A stretch of 26,604 nt of DNA from an uncultured Flavobacteriia bacterium (GTDB taxonomy: Bacteria > Bacteroidota > Bacteroidia > Flavobacteriales_D > Crocinitomicaceae). The stretch covers positions 1-26,604 of the forward strand of contig CAIYXD010000511.1 in the NCBI GenBank assembly GCA_903930085.1, in the 5' to 3' direction. Within the stretch, counting starts at the first letter, position 1. Each line of letters begins with the position of its first letter. Positions 1 to 7,346 of this stretch are shown here, piece by piece. The position numbers were made by a program, and so were the translations under genes. The notes beneath the pieces were generated by a model. It ran no database searches, was not told the DNA's origin, and worked only from the letters and a program-made list of their open reading frames with translations.

Positions 1-329
1 CCAGAATCCCAAGCCGTAATCTCATAAACACCAATCCACCAGCGGGAACTTTCGGCTTGAATTATAGTGTCTTTAAATGGACTGAGAATTTCTAGTTGGT
101 CGCTATTTTCACCGCTCAAAATTCCATTTTTTGAAATTGAACGACTTGTCATAAACCCATTTTCAGGTTTAAACAGCGGTTTTTTATTCCCATTTAAAGG
201 AATAGAGTAGGTAATAGTTGTCTTTTCACCAATGAGGATAGAATTTTGCGAAATCGTAGCTCTAGTAATTTGCGCGTGCAATTCAAATGCAGCGAAGATA
301 AAAGCCAAGGGTAGAATATACTTCTGCAT
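1..329 (-). CDS. Exported protein of the MoxR-DUF58 (Bat) operon, 5' part only
   Basis: The reading frame opens at an ATG that shares one base with the stop codon of the DUF58 gene (TAATG) and stays open to the window edge, giving about 109 residues. The start is typical of a Sec signal peptide: MQKY, then a hydrophobic stretch ending near residue 19 (ELHA, then QITRA). The mature part (about residues 25-109) looks like a beta-rich extracytoplasmic domain and contains no motif I can name. In Bacteroidota Bat operons, MoxR and DUF58 genes are usually followed by exported and von Willebrand A proteins, so a periplasmic or membrane-anchored Bat component is likely. I infer this from position. 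The overlapping start suggests translational coupling to the DUF58 gene. Confidence 0.75.
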   Translation of the reverse strand, partial: MQKYILPLAFIFAAFELHAQITRATISQNSILIGEKTTITYSIPLNGNKKPLFKPENGFMTSRSISKNGILSGENSDQLEILSPFKDTIIQAESSRWWIGVYEITAWDS

Positions 330-1195
330 TATCTTTGGTGAAATAGTTTTACTAAGGCTTTCACAATATCTTGATCTGTCGAACAAGAAACACAATCAAT
401 TCCAGCTTTTTTAAATGAAAACAGGGTATTGGATTCTTCTTCCATGAAATTTGCCGTGAAGGTTTCGCGCGCCCATTTTGCGCTAGAGTTGACCCATGTT
501 GTTTCACCCGTTTCTGCATTAAAAAGCTGAACCAATCCAACATCTGGCAATGTTTTTTCTGCGTTATCAGAAATCTTTATAGCAATCGTGTCGTGTCGTT
601 TTTTCGTTAAACGCATTCCTTCCATGAAATTGTTAGAATCTATGAAATCACTTATAATAAAGGAGATTGTTCTCTTTTTTTGTGTGTTACGCAGAAATCT
701 TAGACCTTCATTTAGGTTGGTCAATTTACTTTTTGGTTTAAATTCTATCAATTCCCTTAAAATAAACAAAACGTGCTTTTTTCCTTTTGCAGGTGGGATA
801 TAACGTTCCATTTTATCGGAAACAAATAGTGCACCAACCTTATCGTTATTGGCAACCGCTGAAAATGCTATAACTGCTGCGATTTCCAACGCAAGTTCTT
901 TTTTTGTTTTTTCAGTTGTTCCAAATTCTTCGGAACCTGAAATATCGATCACTAAAATAACAGTTAGTTCGCGCTCTTCCTCAAATACTTTAACGTAAGG
1001 CGTGTTGTATCGCGCTGTAACATTCCAATCTATTGTGCGCACCTCATCCCCAAAATGGTAATCGCGCACTTCACTAAACGCCATTCCTCTTCCTTTAAAT
1101 GCCGAATGGTATTCACCGGAGAAAATTTGTTTGGTCAAGCCTTTTGTCTTGATTTCCAAACGGTGAATTTTCTGAATAAGATCTTTCGTTTCCAC
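329..1195 (-). CDS. DUF58 / von Willebrand A-like protein of the MoxR operon
   Basis: This 288-residue protein belongs to the DUF58 family, which accompanies MoxR ATPases. The family signature R-x-Y-x-x-G-D-x-x-R-x-I-D-W lies at residues 44-57. It is followed by a von Willebrand A-like fold whose metal-site (MIDAS) motif DISGS is at residues 84-88. No signal peptide or membrane segment is visible, so it is probably cytoplasmic. Such proteins are thought to act as adaptors that MoxR chaperone ATPases remodel or use to insert metals or assemble membrane complexes; the client is unknown. It lies 30 bases after moxR and overlaps the next gene by one base, so the three genes form one operon. Family assignment is firm; the biological role in this organism is not. 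Confidence 0.92.
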   Translation of the reverse strand: METKDLIQKIHRLEIKTKGLTKQIFSGEYHSAFKGRGMAFSEVRDYHFGDEVRTIDWNVTARYNTPYVKVFEEERELTVILVIDISGSEEFGTTEKTKKELALEIAAVIAFSAVANNDKVGALFVSDKMERYIPPAKGKKHVLFILRELIEFKPKSKLTNLNEGLRFLRNTQKKRTISFIISDFIDSNNFMEGMRLTKKRHDTIAIKISDNAEKTLPDVGLVQLFNAETGETTWVNSSAKWARETFTANFMEEESNTLFSFKKAGIDCVSCSTDQDIVKALVKLFHQR

Positions 1196-1225
1196 TATTG
1201 GAATGGGATTAATGTTTTACTGGAA

Positions 1226-2248
1226 TCAAGGCACCTCAACTTTTGCAATAATGCGACGTATAATTTCAGCGGACGAAATATTTTCTGCTTCTGCTTCATA
1301 GGATAAACCCATTCGGTGGCGCATCACATCTGACGCAATGGAACGCACATCTTCTGGAACCACGAATGCTCGACCTTGCAGAAAGGCAAACGCTTTCGCT
1401 GCCAAGGCAAGATTGATACTCGCCCGAGGAGAGCAACCATAGGAAATCAAAGGTTCCAAAGCTTCTAAACCATATTTTTCTGGCATTCGGGTTGCGAAAA
1501 CCAGATCAACGATATATTGTTCTACTTTTTCGTCCAGATAGACTTCTCTTACCAATTCTCGTGCACGTAAAATATCTGTTGAAGAAACTACTTTTTTACA
1601 AGATGGAATTCCGCCAGTTTGCACGTTGGTGCGTATGATTTGTTTTTCTTCTTCTTTGGTTGGGTATCCAAGAAACACTTTCAACATAAAACGATCTACT
1701 TGCGCTTCCGGTAAAGGATAGGTTCCTTCTTGCTCGATTGGATTTTGAGTAGCTAGTACTAAAAATGGATTTGGCAGAAAAAATGTTTCGTCACCAATCG
1801 TTATTTGTCGCTCCTGCATAGCTTCTAGTAAGGCACTTTGAACTTTTGCCGGTGCGCGATTTATTTCATCGGCCAAAATAAAATTAGCAAAAATAGGACC
1901 TTTCTTAACGCTGAATTGTTCACTTTTTTGGTTGTAAATCAATGTTCCTGTAACATCGGCAGGCAATAAATCTGGGGTAAATTGGATTCTACTGAATTGC
2001 ACATCTATCGCTTCAGAAAGTGTTTTGATAGCAAGCGTTTTTGCTAAACCTGGAACGCCTTCGAGTAAAACGTGTCCGTCCGCAAGTAAAGCAATTAATA
2101 GGCGATCAATCATGTATTTTTGACCTACAATTACCTTCGAAACTTCTTCCCGGAGTTTTTGAATAATGGTTGTCTCCAATTTTATTTTTTCGCTTAGAAT
2201 TCTCAGCGCCTCCGCTGGATTAATCGGATTATCCGTGTTTTCTGACAT
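1226..2248 (-). CDS. moxR: MoxR-family AAA+ ATPase
   Basis: This is a 340-residue AAA+ ATPase of the MoxR family, used as a chaperone in complex assembly, often with von Willebrand A proteins. Counting from the ATG at 2248, the Walker A motif GVPGLAKT is at 64-71, Walker B ILADEIN at 124-130, sensor 1 asparagine in ATQNP near 169, and the arginine-finger segment EAQVDRF at 181-187. The frame can be extended by 11 codons to a TTG at 2281, but I prefer the ATG because family members begin shortly before the first helical segment. It is the first gene of a Bat-type operon with the DUF58 gene downstream. It diverges from the zinc-finger gene, and the shared intergenic region carries repeated TGTT elements. 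Confidence 0.95.
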   Translation of the reverse strand: MSENTDNPINPAEALRILSEKIKLETTIIQKLREEVSKVIVGQKYMIDRLLIALLADGHVLLEGVPGLAKTLAIKTLSEAIDVQFSRIQFTPDLLPADVTGTLIYNQKSEQFSVKKGPIFANFILADEINRAPAKVQSALLEAMQERQITIGDETFFLPNPFLVLATQNPIEQEGTYPLPEAQVDRFMLKVFLGYPTKEEEKQIIRTNVQTGGIPSCKKVVSSTDILRARELVREVYLDEKVEQYIVDLVFATRMPEKYGLEALEPLISYGCSPRASINLALAAKAFAFLQGRAFVVPEDVRSIASDVMRHRMGLSYEAEAENISSAEIIRRIIAKVEVP

Positions 2249-2283
2249 ATCTTGAATTACATGAATATGCAAAGGTGACAAAG

Positions 2284-2340
2284 TTTAGTTGCTGTTTAGT
2301 TGCAATTGCTGTTAAATATTGTTAACATTGTTTACAACAA
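2284..2340. promoter_or_regulatory. Repeated TGTT elements between divergent genes
   Basis: The gap between moxR and the zinc-finger gene contains the ten-base unit GTTTAGTTGC twice, at 2284-2293 and 2295-2304, offset by 11 bases (one helical turn). Related TGTTAA or TGTTTA elements follow, with their G at 2312, 2322 and 2331. The minus strand has a weak moxR -7 candidate (CACCTTTG, first base off consensus) just outside the repeats. The spacing suggests a protein-binding region, but no regulator can be named. In AT-rich DNA part of this could be chance. Confidence 0.3.
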
Positions 2341-2346
2341 AACCTA

Positions 2347-2721
2347 ATGAAACTACTCATGAAACATAGGACATGTAAAGAATGTAATATAGTATTATCC
2401 GGAAGAAAGGACCAAAAGTTTTGCGGAGATCACTGTCGAAACACCTTCAACAACAGACAGAATGAGGATGCTACAAATTATGTTAGACGCATCAATAACA
2501 TCCTTCGGAAAAATAGACGAATTTTAGCAACCTTAAATCCAAATGGAAAAGTCACACTGGCTGGAATTACGCTAGCTGAGGAAGGATTTAACTTCCATTA
2601 TTTTACTAGTATTTATAAAACCCAAAAAGGATCACAGTACTATTTTTGTTATGATCAAGGTTACCTAAAAACGGAAAATGATCAAATTATGCTTGTACAG
2701 AAGCAGGATTATGTGAAATAG
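2347..2721 (+). CDS. Small zinc-finger-like protein of unknown function
   Basis: This encodes 124 residues, or 119 if the second ATG at 2362 is used. The N-terminus carries four cysteines, C10, C13, C26 and C30, in the pattern CxxC-x12-CxxxC, with the surrounding text KFCGDHCRNTFNN. That resembles a treble-clef or zinc-ribbon knuckle. A basic helical stretch follows at about 44-60 (VRRINNILRKNRRIL), then a region rich in aromatic residues, FNFHYFTSIY at 81-90 and YYFCYDQGYL at 98-107. I recall similar short proteins across Bacteroidota, all annotated as hypothetical. The basic helix and zinc site would suit nucleic-acid binding, but that is inference. It diverges from moxR and converges with the DUF3050 gene, so it is probably its own transcription unit. 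Confidence 0.85.
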   Translation: MKLLMKHRTCKECNIVLSGRKDQKFCGDHCRNTFNNRQNEDATNYVRRINNILRKNRRILATLNPNGKVTLAGITLAEEGFNFHYFTSIYKTQKGSQYYFCYDQGYLKTENDQIMLVQKQDYVK

Positions 2722-2736
2722 TTGTAAACAAATTAG

Positions 2737-3528
2737 TTAATTAACGAGCACACTATTTTTTAATTGAATAGCGTCGTAAATTGTATCCCACAAAAGAATT
2801 CTATTTTCGAGGGAATGAATTACTGCTTTTTCTACTTCTTGCCAAATTTGTTCGTCTTCGCCGCACAATGAACTTGTCATTTCCAAAGCTAGATGGCTAT
2901 GGTGGTCACCATCAATTTCTATATGTCGCTCTAGATAATATTTGAAAATAGAAATACTTGAAGGAATTCGCTGGTAAATATCGTTTACAATAGAAATGAA
3001 CATACTTGGAATCAAATCCTCTCTCCCAAAGGTGAATACTGCAGCTTGCAAGTAATCTTTACCAGAATTTACACTGTCAAATGTAGCAGTTACAAAGTTT
3101 TTAACCCCTTCGGAAGTTGCAGCTGTTCGAAAAGCGGTATCAAAGGAATTCGTTTTCTGTAAAACATCTAAAAATAGCTCTATTTTTTCCGTGCTCGCAC
3201 CACATTGTTTCATTGCTTCCAGGTACAATTCAAAATGACTCCTGCGGTTGCCTTCCAAATCTACATCTGATTCTTCTCCAACAACTATTTCATTGATTAA
3301 AAAACGGGTTTCTGCTGAACCTTTTGGAAACCAAGGGATTGTTGTGCACGTTAAATTATTTTGAAGCGATTTTAAAAGCGACATAAAATCCCAAACTGCA
3401 AAAATATGGTGTTCCATAAAGATTTGTAAATCTTCAATGTCCTTAATTTCGGAATAGACTTTATGGTTGATTATTTGTTCGCGAAGTGGCTCTATTGTTT
3501 TGTTTAAATGGGTAATATGTGCATTCAT
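2737..3528 (-). CDS. DUF3050 protein, heme-oxygenase-like helical fold
   Basis: This 263-residue protein matches what I know of the DUF3050 family: an all-helical sequence beginning with a helix that pairs with IFMEHHIFAVWDFMSLLK (37-53). Candidate metal ligands include H40/H41, E79/E80, H98, E170 and E200, and a striking cluster H202, D206, D208, H209, H210 and H212 in the segment RHIEIDGDHHSHLA. Helical proteins with such Glu/His/Asp spacing often adopt the heme-oxygenase-like fold, some members of which are diiron oxidases. No substrate can be named. No signal peptide or membrane segment is seen, so it is likely cytoplasmic. It is transcribed away from the SRPBCC gene across a shared 147-base AT-rich gap and converges with the zinc-finger gene. 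Confidence 0.85.
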   Translation of the reverse strand: MNAHITHLNKTIEPLREQIINHKVYSEIKDIEDLQIFMEHHIFAVWDFMSLLKSLQNNLTCTTIPWFPKGSAETRFLINEIVVGEESDVDLEGNRRSHFELYLEAMKQCGASTEKIELFLDVLQKTNSFDTAFRTAATSEGVKNFVTATFDSVNSGKDYLQAAVFTFGREDLIPSMFISIVNDIYQRIPSSISIFKYYLERHIEIDGDHHSHLALEMTSSLCGEDEQIWQEVEKAVIHSLENRILLWDTIYDAIQLKNSVLVN

Positions 3529-3675
3529 AACTTCGATATTTTTCTGTTTTTAGACGAAATTTCTTTTCGTTAAATAAAGAACAAATTAATGGTAAAAAAA
3601 GTTTAACGCAGTAAAAATAATATTTTTTAGAAAGAACAATTAACGATAAAAGCTGTTTTAACTAAAAAATAGAAG

Positions 3676-4128
3676 ATGTACCAATTTAAGCACACCCAAC
3701 TTGTTAAAACAGATATTGCAACGTGTTGGGATTTTTTTTCCTCTCCGAAAAATTTAAAAAAAATCACACCAGCCTACATGGGATTTGATGTCTTACTGGA
3801 AATTCCGGACAAAATGTACGAAGGTTTAATGATTGAATATACCGTTCGACCATTGTTAAATCTTCCAATGAAATGGATCACGGAGATTACACATGTAAAA
3901 GAAAACGAATTTTTTGTGGATGAGCAGCGCAAAGGTCCTTATAGAATTTGGCACCATGAACACCATTTTAAAGTTGTAGATGGCGGCGTTGAAATGACGG
4001 ATATCGTCTCTTATGAAATACCGTTTGGGATTTTTGGGAAAATTGCGCATCCGATTGTAGTCAAGAAAAAATTAGAAGAAATATTTGCTTACCGTTTGAA
4101 AGCCGTTGAAGAAATATTTAATAAATAA
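3676..4128 (+). CDS. SRPBCC (START/Bet v1-like) family protein
   Basis: The 150 residues fit the SRPBCC or polyketide-cyclase-like hydrophobic-pocket fold. The N-terminal strand (FKHTQLVKTDIATCWDFFSS) is followed by the helix segment PKNLKKITPAYMGF at about 27-40. Strands then run through the middle, and a long amphipathic C-terminal helix ends in the last 25 residues (KKKLEEIFAYRLKAVEEIF). It is close to the usual size for single-domain members. These proteins bind lipids or aromatic ligands; the ligand here is unknown. It is divergent from the DUF3050 gene and convergent with the cupin gene, with five bases between the two stops. SRPBCC genes often sit near photolyase or carotenoid genes in environmental bacteria, so a link to the nearby operon is possible but not shown. 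Confidence 0.85.
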   Translation: MYQFKHTQLVKTDIATCWDFFSSPKNLKKITPAYMGFDVLLEIPDKMYEGLMIEYTVRPLLNLPMKWITEITHVKENEFFVDEQRKGPYRIWHHEHHFKVVDGGVEMTDIVSYEIPFGIFGKIAHPIVVKKKLEEIFAYRLKAVEEIFNK

Positions 4129-4133
4129 CTAAA

Positions 4134-4535
4134 TTATTCTGTTGTTTCACCATCAAACAAGGTTTCTTTTATAACTGCTTCTTGTTTTAAATGTCTTATT
4201 ACTCCATCTTTGTGGTGAGGAGGAGCGTAAATTGTATACAATTTCAGTTGGTCGGTCGAACTTGCGTTTGAAATATTGTGTTTCGCTCCAGCTGGAACGA
4301 TTAGCACGTCTCCATCTTTCACAAAGTATTCTGTTTCATTGACACTACAGCGGCCAATTCCACTTTCAAATCTAAAAAACTGATCGTTTTCTAAATGAAT
4401 TTCTTCCCCGATTTCCTCTCCAACCTCAAGGCTCATTAGGACTAATTGCAAATGTTTGGATGTGTATAAAACCTTTCTGAAATCTGAATTTAGACCTGTT
4501 TCTTTCTCCAGTGCCGTTTTGAATCCTTTTACCAT
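4134..4535 (-). CDS. Single-domain cupin protein
   Basis: This 133-residue protein has the two conserved cupin segments. Motif 1 lies at about 39-59 (GEEIGEEIHLENDQFFRFE), with H47, Q52 and E57 at or near the metal-binding positions. Motif 2 lies at about 75-90 (GDVLIVPAGAKHNISN), with H86. One of the usual motif 1 histidines is replaced by glutamate (E45), a form I associate with a small cupin subfamily related to mannose-6-phosphate isomerase C-termini. Neither substrate nor reaction can be assigned. It lies 116 bases downstream of the peroxiredoxin gene on the same strand. It may therefore be the last gene of the photo-oxidative operon or have its own promoter in the gap; I saw no clear TAnnTTTG element there. 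Confidence 0.88.
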   Translation of the reverse strand: MVKGFKTALEKETGLNSDFRKVLYTSKHLQLVLMSLEVGEEIGEEIHLENDQFFRFESGIGRCSVNETEYFVKDGDVLIVPAGAKHNISNASSTDQLKLYTIYAPPHHKDGVIRHLKQEAVIKETLFDGETTE

Positions 4536-4651
4536 AAGTCCTTTAAATTTTCTATTGTTCTATTTTCACCAACAACATGAATTTCTAAATTTTTAATGTA
4601 GGAAACAATTTGTCTCAGCTAATTAACCGGAATATTAATCGAATGAACCAT

Positions 4652-5107
4652 TTATAGCGTTTTCACCAAATTTAATGCCGCAGAAATATGTCCAACGGGA
4701 TCTGTTTGAGAATTATGAATGCCGCGAATTATGCCAGCTTTATCTATAATATACGTTACGCGACCTGGAATTAATCCAAATAGATTGGCAGGAACCTGAA
4801 AAGCTGCTCTTACTGTTTTTTGAGTGTCGGCTAGCAAAATGTATGATAATTGGAATTTTTCAGCGAATTTTTTGTGGGAATGTACAGAATCAGATGAAAT
4901 ACCGATTACTTCGCAGCCCAAATTTTTGAATTCATCGTGCATATCTCGAAAAGAACACGCTTCTTTTGTACAGCCGGGGGTTTCATCTTTTGGATAAAAG
5001 AAGATTACTAAATTTTTTGAGCCGATCAGTTCAGCGCTATTAATGGTTTCTCCATTTTGGTTTTTCAAACTGAAGTTTGGGCATTTATCACCGATTTTTA
5101 GCGTCAT
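4652..5107 (-). CDS. bcp: Thioredoxin-dependent thiol peroxidase (Bcp/PrxQ)
   Basis: The 151-residue protein is a Bcp/PrxQ-type peroxiredoxin. It reduces hydrogen peroxide and organic hydroperoxides using thiols supplied by thioredoxin. The motif FYPKDETPGCTKEACSFRD places the peroxidatic cysteine at C46 and a likely resolving cysteine at C51, the same five-residue spacing as in the E. coli enzyme. The length is normal and no export signal is present. Its ATG overlaps the photolyase stop by four bases (ATGA), so it is translated from the same transcript as the photolyase. This places peroxide removal inside the operon that makes carotenoids and a light-dependent repair enzyme, consistent with defence against photo-oxidative damage. 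Confidence 0.95.
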   Translation of the reverse strand: MTLKIGDKCPNFSLKNQNGETINSAELIGSKNLVIFFYPKDETPGCTKEACSFRDMHDEFKNLGCEVIGISSDSVHSHKKFAEKFQLSYILLADTQKTVRAAFQVPANLFGLIPGRVTYIIDKAGIIRGIHNSQTDPVGHISAALNLVKTL

Positions 5108-6405
5108 ATAGATTCGTTTAATGCTTTTTTATAGCGTTCAATAATGCGTTCACGTGCAAATTTGTGGTCAATAATCGGGTTTGGATAATCGGGTGTTCCA
5201 AATTCAGGCACCCATTTTTGAATGTAGCTGAATTTTTTATCGAATTTTTCTTGTTGACTTGTCGGATTGAAAACTCGGAAATACGGAGCGGCATCGCAAC
5301 CACATCCTGCGGCCCATTGCCAGCCTCCAACATTGCTTGCTAATTCAAAATCCAATAATTTCTCCGCAAAATACCCTTCTCCCAAACGCCAATCGAGCAA
5401 TAAATGTTTAGTTAAAAAACTAGCGACAACCATTCGTACGCGGTTGTGCATGAATCCAGTTTCATTTAACTCTCGCATTCCTGCATCCACAAGAGGATAC
5501 CCTGTTTTTCCAGAGCACCATGCAGTGAAATGTTCCTCGTTTCTTTCCCAATCAATTTTATCGTATTTGGATCGAAAAGCTGACTTTGCAGAATGTGGAA
5601 AATGAAACATAATCATTTGGTAAAAATCCCTCCAAATCAATTCATTTAGATACGTTTCACTGTTTTTCACTGCCATACGCGCTAGTTCCCGGACACTTAT
5701 TGTGCCAAAACGCAGGTGTAAACTTAGGCGACTTGTACCTAAAATTGAAGGAATATCCCGCGTTTCAGAGTAGGATTGAATAATTTTTTCCGGAAAAATT
5801 CTTGTAGGAAATTCTATTTTTTTCTTGTCTTCAAAACCCATTTCTTCTAATGAAATAAGCGGACTTGCATTAGTTTGCATTAAATTTCCCACCTTTTTCT
5901 CTACCTCATAGAAAGAAAGATCTAATTCATTCAATTTCTCTTTCCATTTTCTGGAATATGGTGTGAAAATCGTATATGGCGTTCCATCACCTTTAAGAAC
6001 TTCAGATTTCTCGAAAATCACATGGTCTTTTGCACCAATAAATGCTATGTCTTTACTGCCTAGCACTTCAAAAATTTTCTGATCGCGCTCTAAAGCATAC
6101 GGTTCGTAGTCTCTATTTGTATATACGGATGTTGCATTCAACTTTCCAGCTATTTCTGGCACCAACGTAATTGGATTACCATAAAACACCTGTAAATCGC
6201 AGCCCAATTTTTTATATTCTTCTTTTAAACGCTCGATTTCTTGGTGAATAAAAACAACGCGTTGGTCATCTCGTGGGAGTTTCGATAAAATCGTTTCGTC
6301 GAATACAAAAATGGGTTGAACTTGCCCACCATTTTTTAATGCTTTAAATAGTGCGGCATTGTCATGAATGCGCAGGTCGCGACGGTGCCAGAAGATCGAA
6401 ATCAT
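5104..6405 (-). CDS. phrB: Deoxyribodipyrimidine photolyase (class I-like, FAD)
   Basis: This 433-residue cryptochrome/photolyase-family protein probably splits UV-induced cyclobutane pyrimidine dimers using blue light. The antenna-binding domain occupies about 1-130, beginning FWHRRDLRIHDN. The FAD domain includes TSRLSLHLRFGTIS (224-237), ELIWRDFYQ (255-263), TGYPLVDAGM (301-310) and GGWQWAAGCGCDAAPYFR (360-377). Counting spacings against the E. coli enzyme, the electron-transfer tryptophan triad maps to W362, W339 and W286, and the flavin N5-facing asparagine to N358. Intact catalytic features favour a working photolyase over a sensory cryptochrome, and no C-terminal extension is present. 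The bound antenna cannot be read from sequence. It overlaps the pterin-synthase gene by four bases and the peroxiredoxin gene by four bases. Confidence 0.93.
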   Translation of the reverse strand: MISIFWHRRDLRIHDNAALFKALKNGGQVQPIFVFDETILSKLPRDDQRVVFIHQEIERLKEEYKKLGCDLQVFYGNPITLVPEIAGKLNATSVYTNRDYEPYALERDQKIFEVLGSKDIAFIGAKDHVIFEKSEVLKGDGTPYTIFTPYSRKWKEKLNELDLSFYEVEKKVGNLMQTNASPLISLEEMGFEDKKKIEFPTRIFPEKIIQSYSETRDIPSILGTSRLSLHLRFGTISVRELARMAVKNSETYLNELIWRDFYQMIMFHFPHSAKSAFRSKYDKIDWERNEEHFTAWCSGKTGYPLVDAGMRELNETGFMHNRVRMVVASFLTKHLLLDWRLGEGYFAEKLLDFELASNVGGWQWAAGCGCDAAPYFRVFNPTSQQEKFDKKFSYIQKWVPEFGTPDYPNPIIDHKFARERIIERYKKALNESI

Positions 6406-6806
6406 TGTCCGCTGTATTCTACCACGTTATTTTCCGTTTCCCACAAACGAACGGATAATCCATATTTTGCGTCCAATTTTTCACGTAAAATATTCCAGAT
6501 AACAAAAGCAATATTTTCTGCAGATGGTTTCAACTTTTCAAATTCAACGCAGTCTAAATTCAGATTTCTATGGTCAAAACGCTCTGATATCTCATCTCTA
6601 ATTAAATCTTTTAATTTTTTAAGATCGATAACATATCCCGTTTCCTCATCAATTTCACCATCAATCCATGTTTCCAAAACATAGTTATGTCCATGAAAGT
6701 TAGGATTGCTGCATTTTCCAAACACTTCCATGTTTTTCTCATCGCTCCAATGAGCGTTAAATAAGCGATGCGCTGCGTTAAATGTTTCTCTTCTGCAAAC
6801 TTTCAT
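6402..6806 (-). CDS. 6-pyruvoyl-tetrahydropterin synthase-like protein (type II signature)
   Basis: This 134-residue protein belongs to the PTPS/QueD family, which acts on 7,8-dihydroneopterin triphosphate. The zinc ligands are H13 (NAAHRL), H38 and H40 (HGHNY). The catalytic cysteine is C32 in GKCSNPNFHGHNY, with D78 and H79 as the second catalytic pair and E123 near the substrate end. The spacing C-x5-HGH is that of canonical PTPS (type II, as in animals), not the C-x3-HGH of QueD in queuosine synthesis. I therefore favour 6-pyruvoyl-tetrahydropterin as product, though related enzymes are promiscuous. The start overlaps the end of idi by 29 bases and the stop overlaps the photolyase start by four, so it is embedded in the carotenoid-photolyase operon. 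Confidence 0.88.
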   Translation of the reverse strand: MKVCRRETFNAAHRLFNAHWSDEKNMEVFGKCSNPNFHGHNYVLETWIDGEIDEETGYVIDLKKLKDLIRDEISERFDHRNLNLDCVEFEKLKPSAENIAFVIWNILREKLDAKYGLSVRLWETENNVVEYSGQ

Positions 6807-7341
6807 GGTGTAATTTTATATGTAATTTTTCTAAATGATCTTGTAGGATAAGTTTAAACCAAATGGTGTATTTTTCTGGATTAACCAGCATGTCCGTTTT
6901 TATGTCTTCTAATTTCATCCAACTGAATTCACTAACTTCCGAAGTATCCAAATGCGGATTTTTTTCAGAAAATCCAATGATAACTGCGTCTAATTCGTGT
7001 TCGATCAGATTGTTGTCAAGATGTTCTTTATAAATAAAATGAAAATCTTCCTCCAAAAAACAGTCAAATCCCATTTCTTCGAATAATCTGCGGTGTGCCG
7101 CTTCTAAAATTGTTTCCCCAGGATAAGGATGGCTGCAGCAGGTGTTTGACCACAAACCTTCCGAATGGTATTTGCCTAACGCGCGCCTTTGAATTAGCAA
7201 TTCATTCTTTTCGTTAAATACAAAAACAGAAAAGGCGCGGTGTAAAATTCCTTTTTGATGTGCTTCTAATTTTTCCATTGCACCAACACAATTGTTTTGT
7301 TGGTCAACAAGAATTACATCAAGGGTGGAAGGTGCGCTCAA
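6778..7341 (-). CDS. idi: Isopentenyl-diphosphate delta-isomerase, type 1
   Basis: The 187-residue protein is a type 1 IPP isomerase, a Nudix-fold metalloenzyme converting isopentenyl diphosphate to dimethylallyl diphosphate, the starter for carotenoid chains. Visible landmarks are HQKGILHRAF (28-37), the catalytic cysteine C69 in NTCCSHP, the Nudix-like helix EAAHRRLFEEMGF (80-92) and the catalytic acid segment EHE near 114-116. There is no ATG at the expected place, so I take the TTG at 7341. It begins five bases after the crtB stop and gives an N-terminus (STLDVILVD) that aligns with family starts. The gene sits directly downstream of crtB, so precursor supply is co-expressed with carotenoid synthesis. 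Its 3' end overlaps the pterin-synthase gene by 29 bases. Confidence 0.93.
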   Translation of the reverse strand: MSAPSTLDVILVDQQNNCVGAMEKLEAHQKGILHRAFSVFVFNEKNELLIQRRALGKYHSEGLWSNTCCSHPYPGETILEAAHRRLFEEMGFDCFLEEDFHFIYKEHLDNNLIEHELDAVIIGFSEKNPHLDTSEVSEFSWMKLEDIKTDMLVNPEKYTIWFKLILQDHLEKLHIKLHHESLQKRNI

Positions 7342-7346
7342 GGGTA

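Noticed and set aside
2249..2281. Eleven-codon TTG-initiated extension of MoxR
   Set aside because: An ATG at 2248 gives a normal family start, and the extension would run through the likely promoter and leader.
2329..2731. Eleven-base inverted copies (TTGTTTACAAC and GTTGTAAACAA) flanking the zinc-finger gene, as terminal repeats of a mobile element
   Set aside because: The gene is not a transposase, no target duplication is seen, and short AT-rich inverted matches are expected by chance.
4536..4651. Possible small gene or terminator between bcp and the cupin gene
   Set aside because: No convincing open frame; the imperfect repeat GAAACAA/TTGTCTC has a mismatch, almost no loop and no T run.
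5267..5605. 112-codon open frame on the plus strand within the photolyase gene
   Set aside because: It is a shadow of the conserved photolyase C-terminal coding region with no start context or family resemblance.
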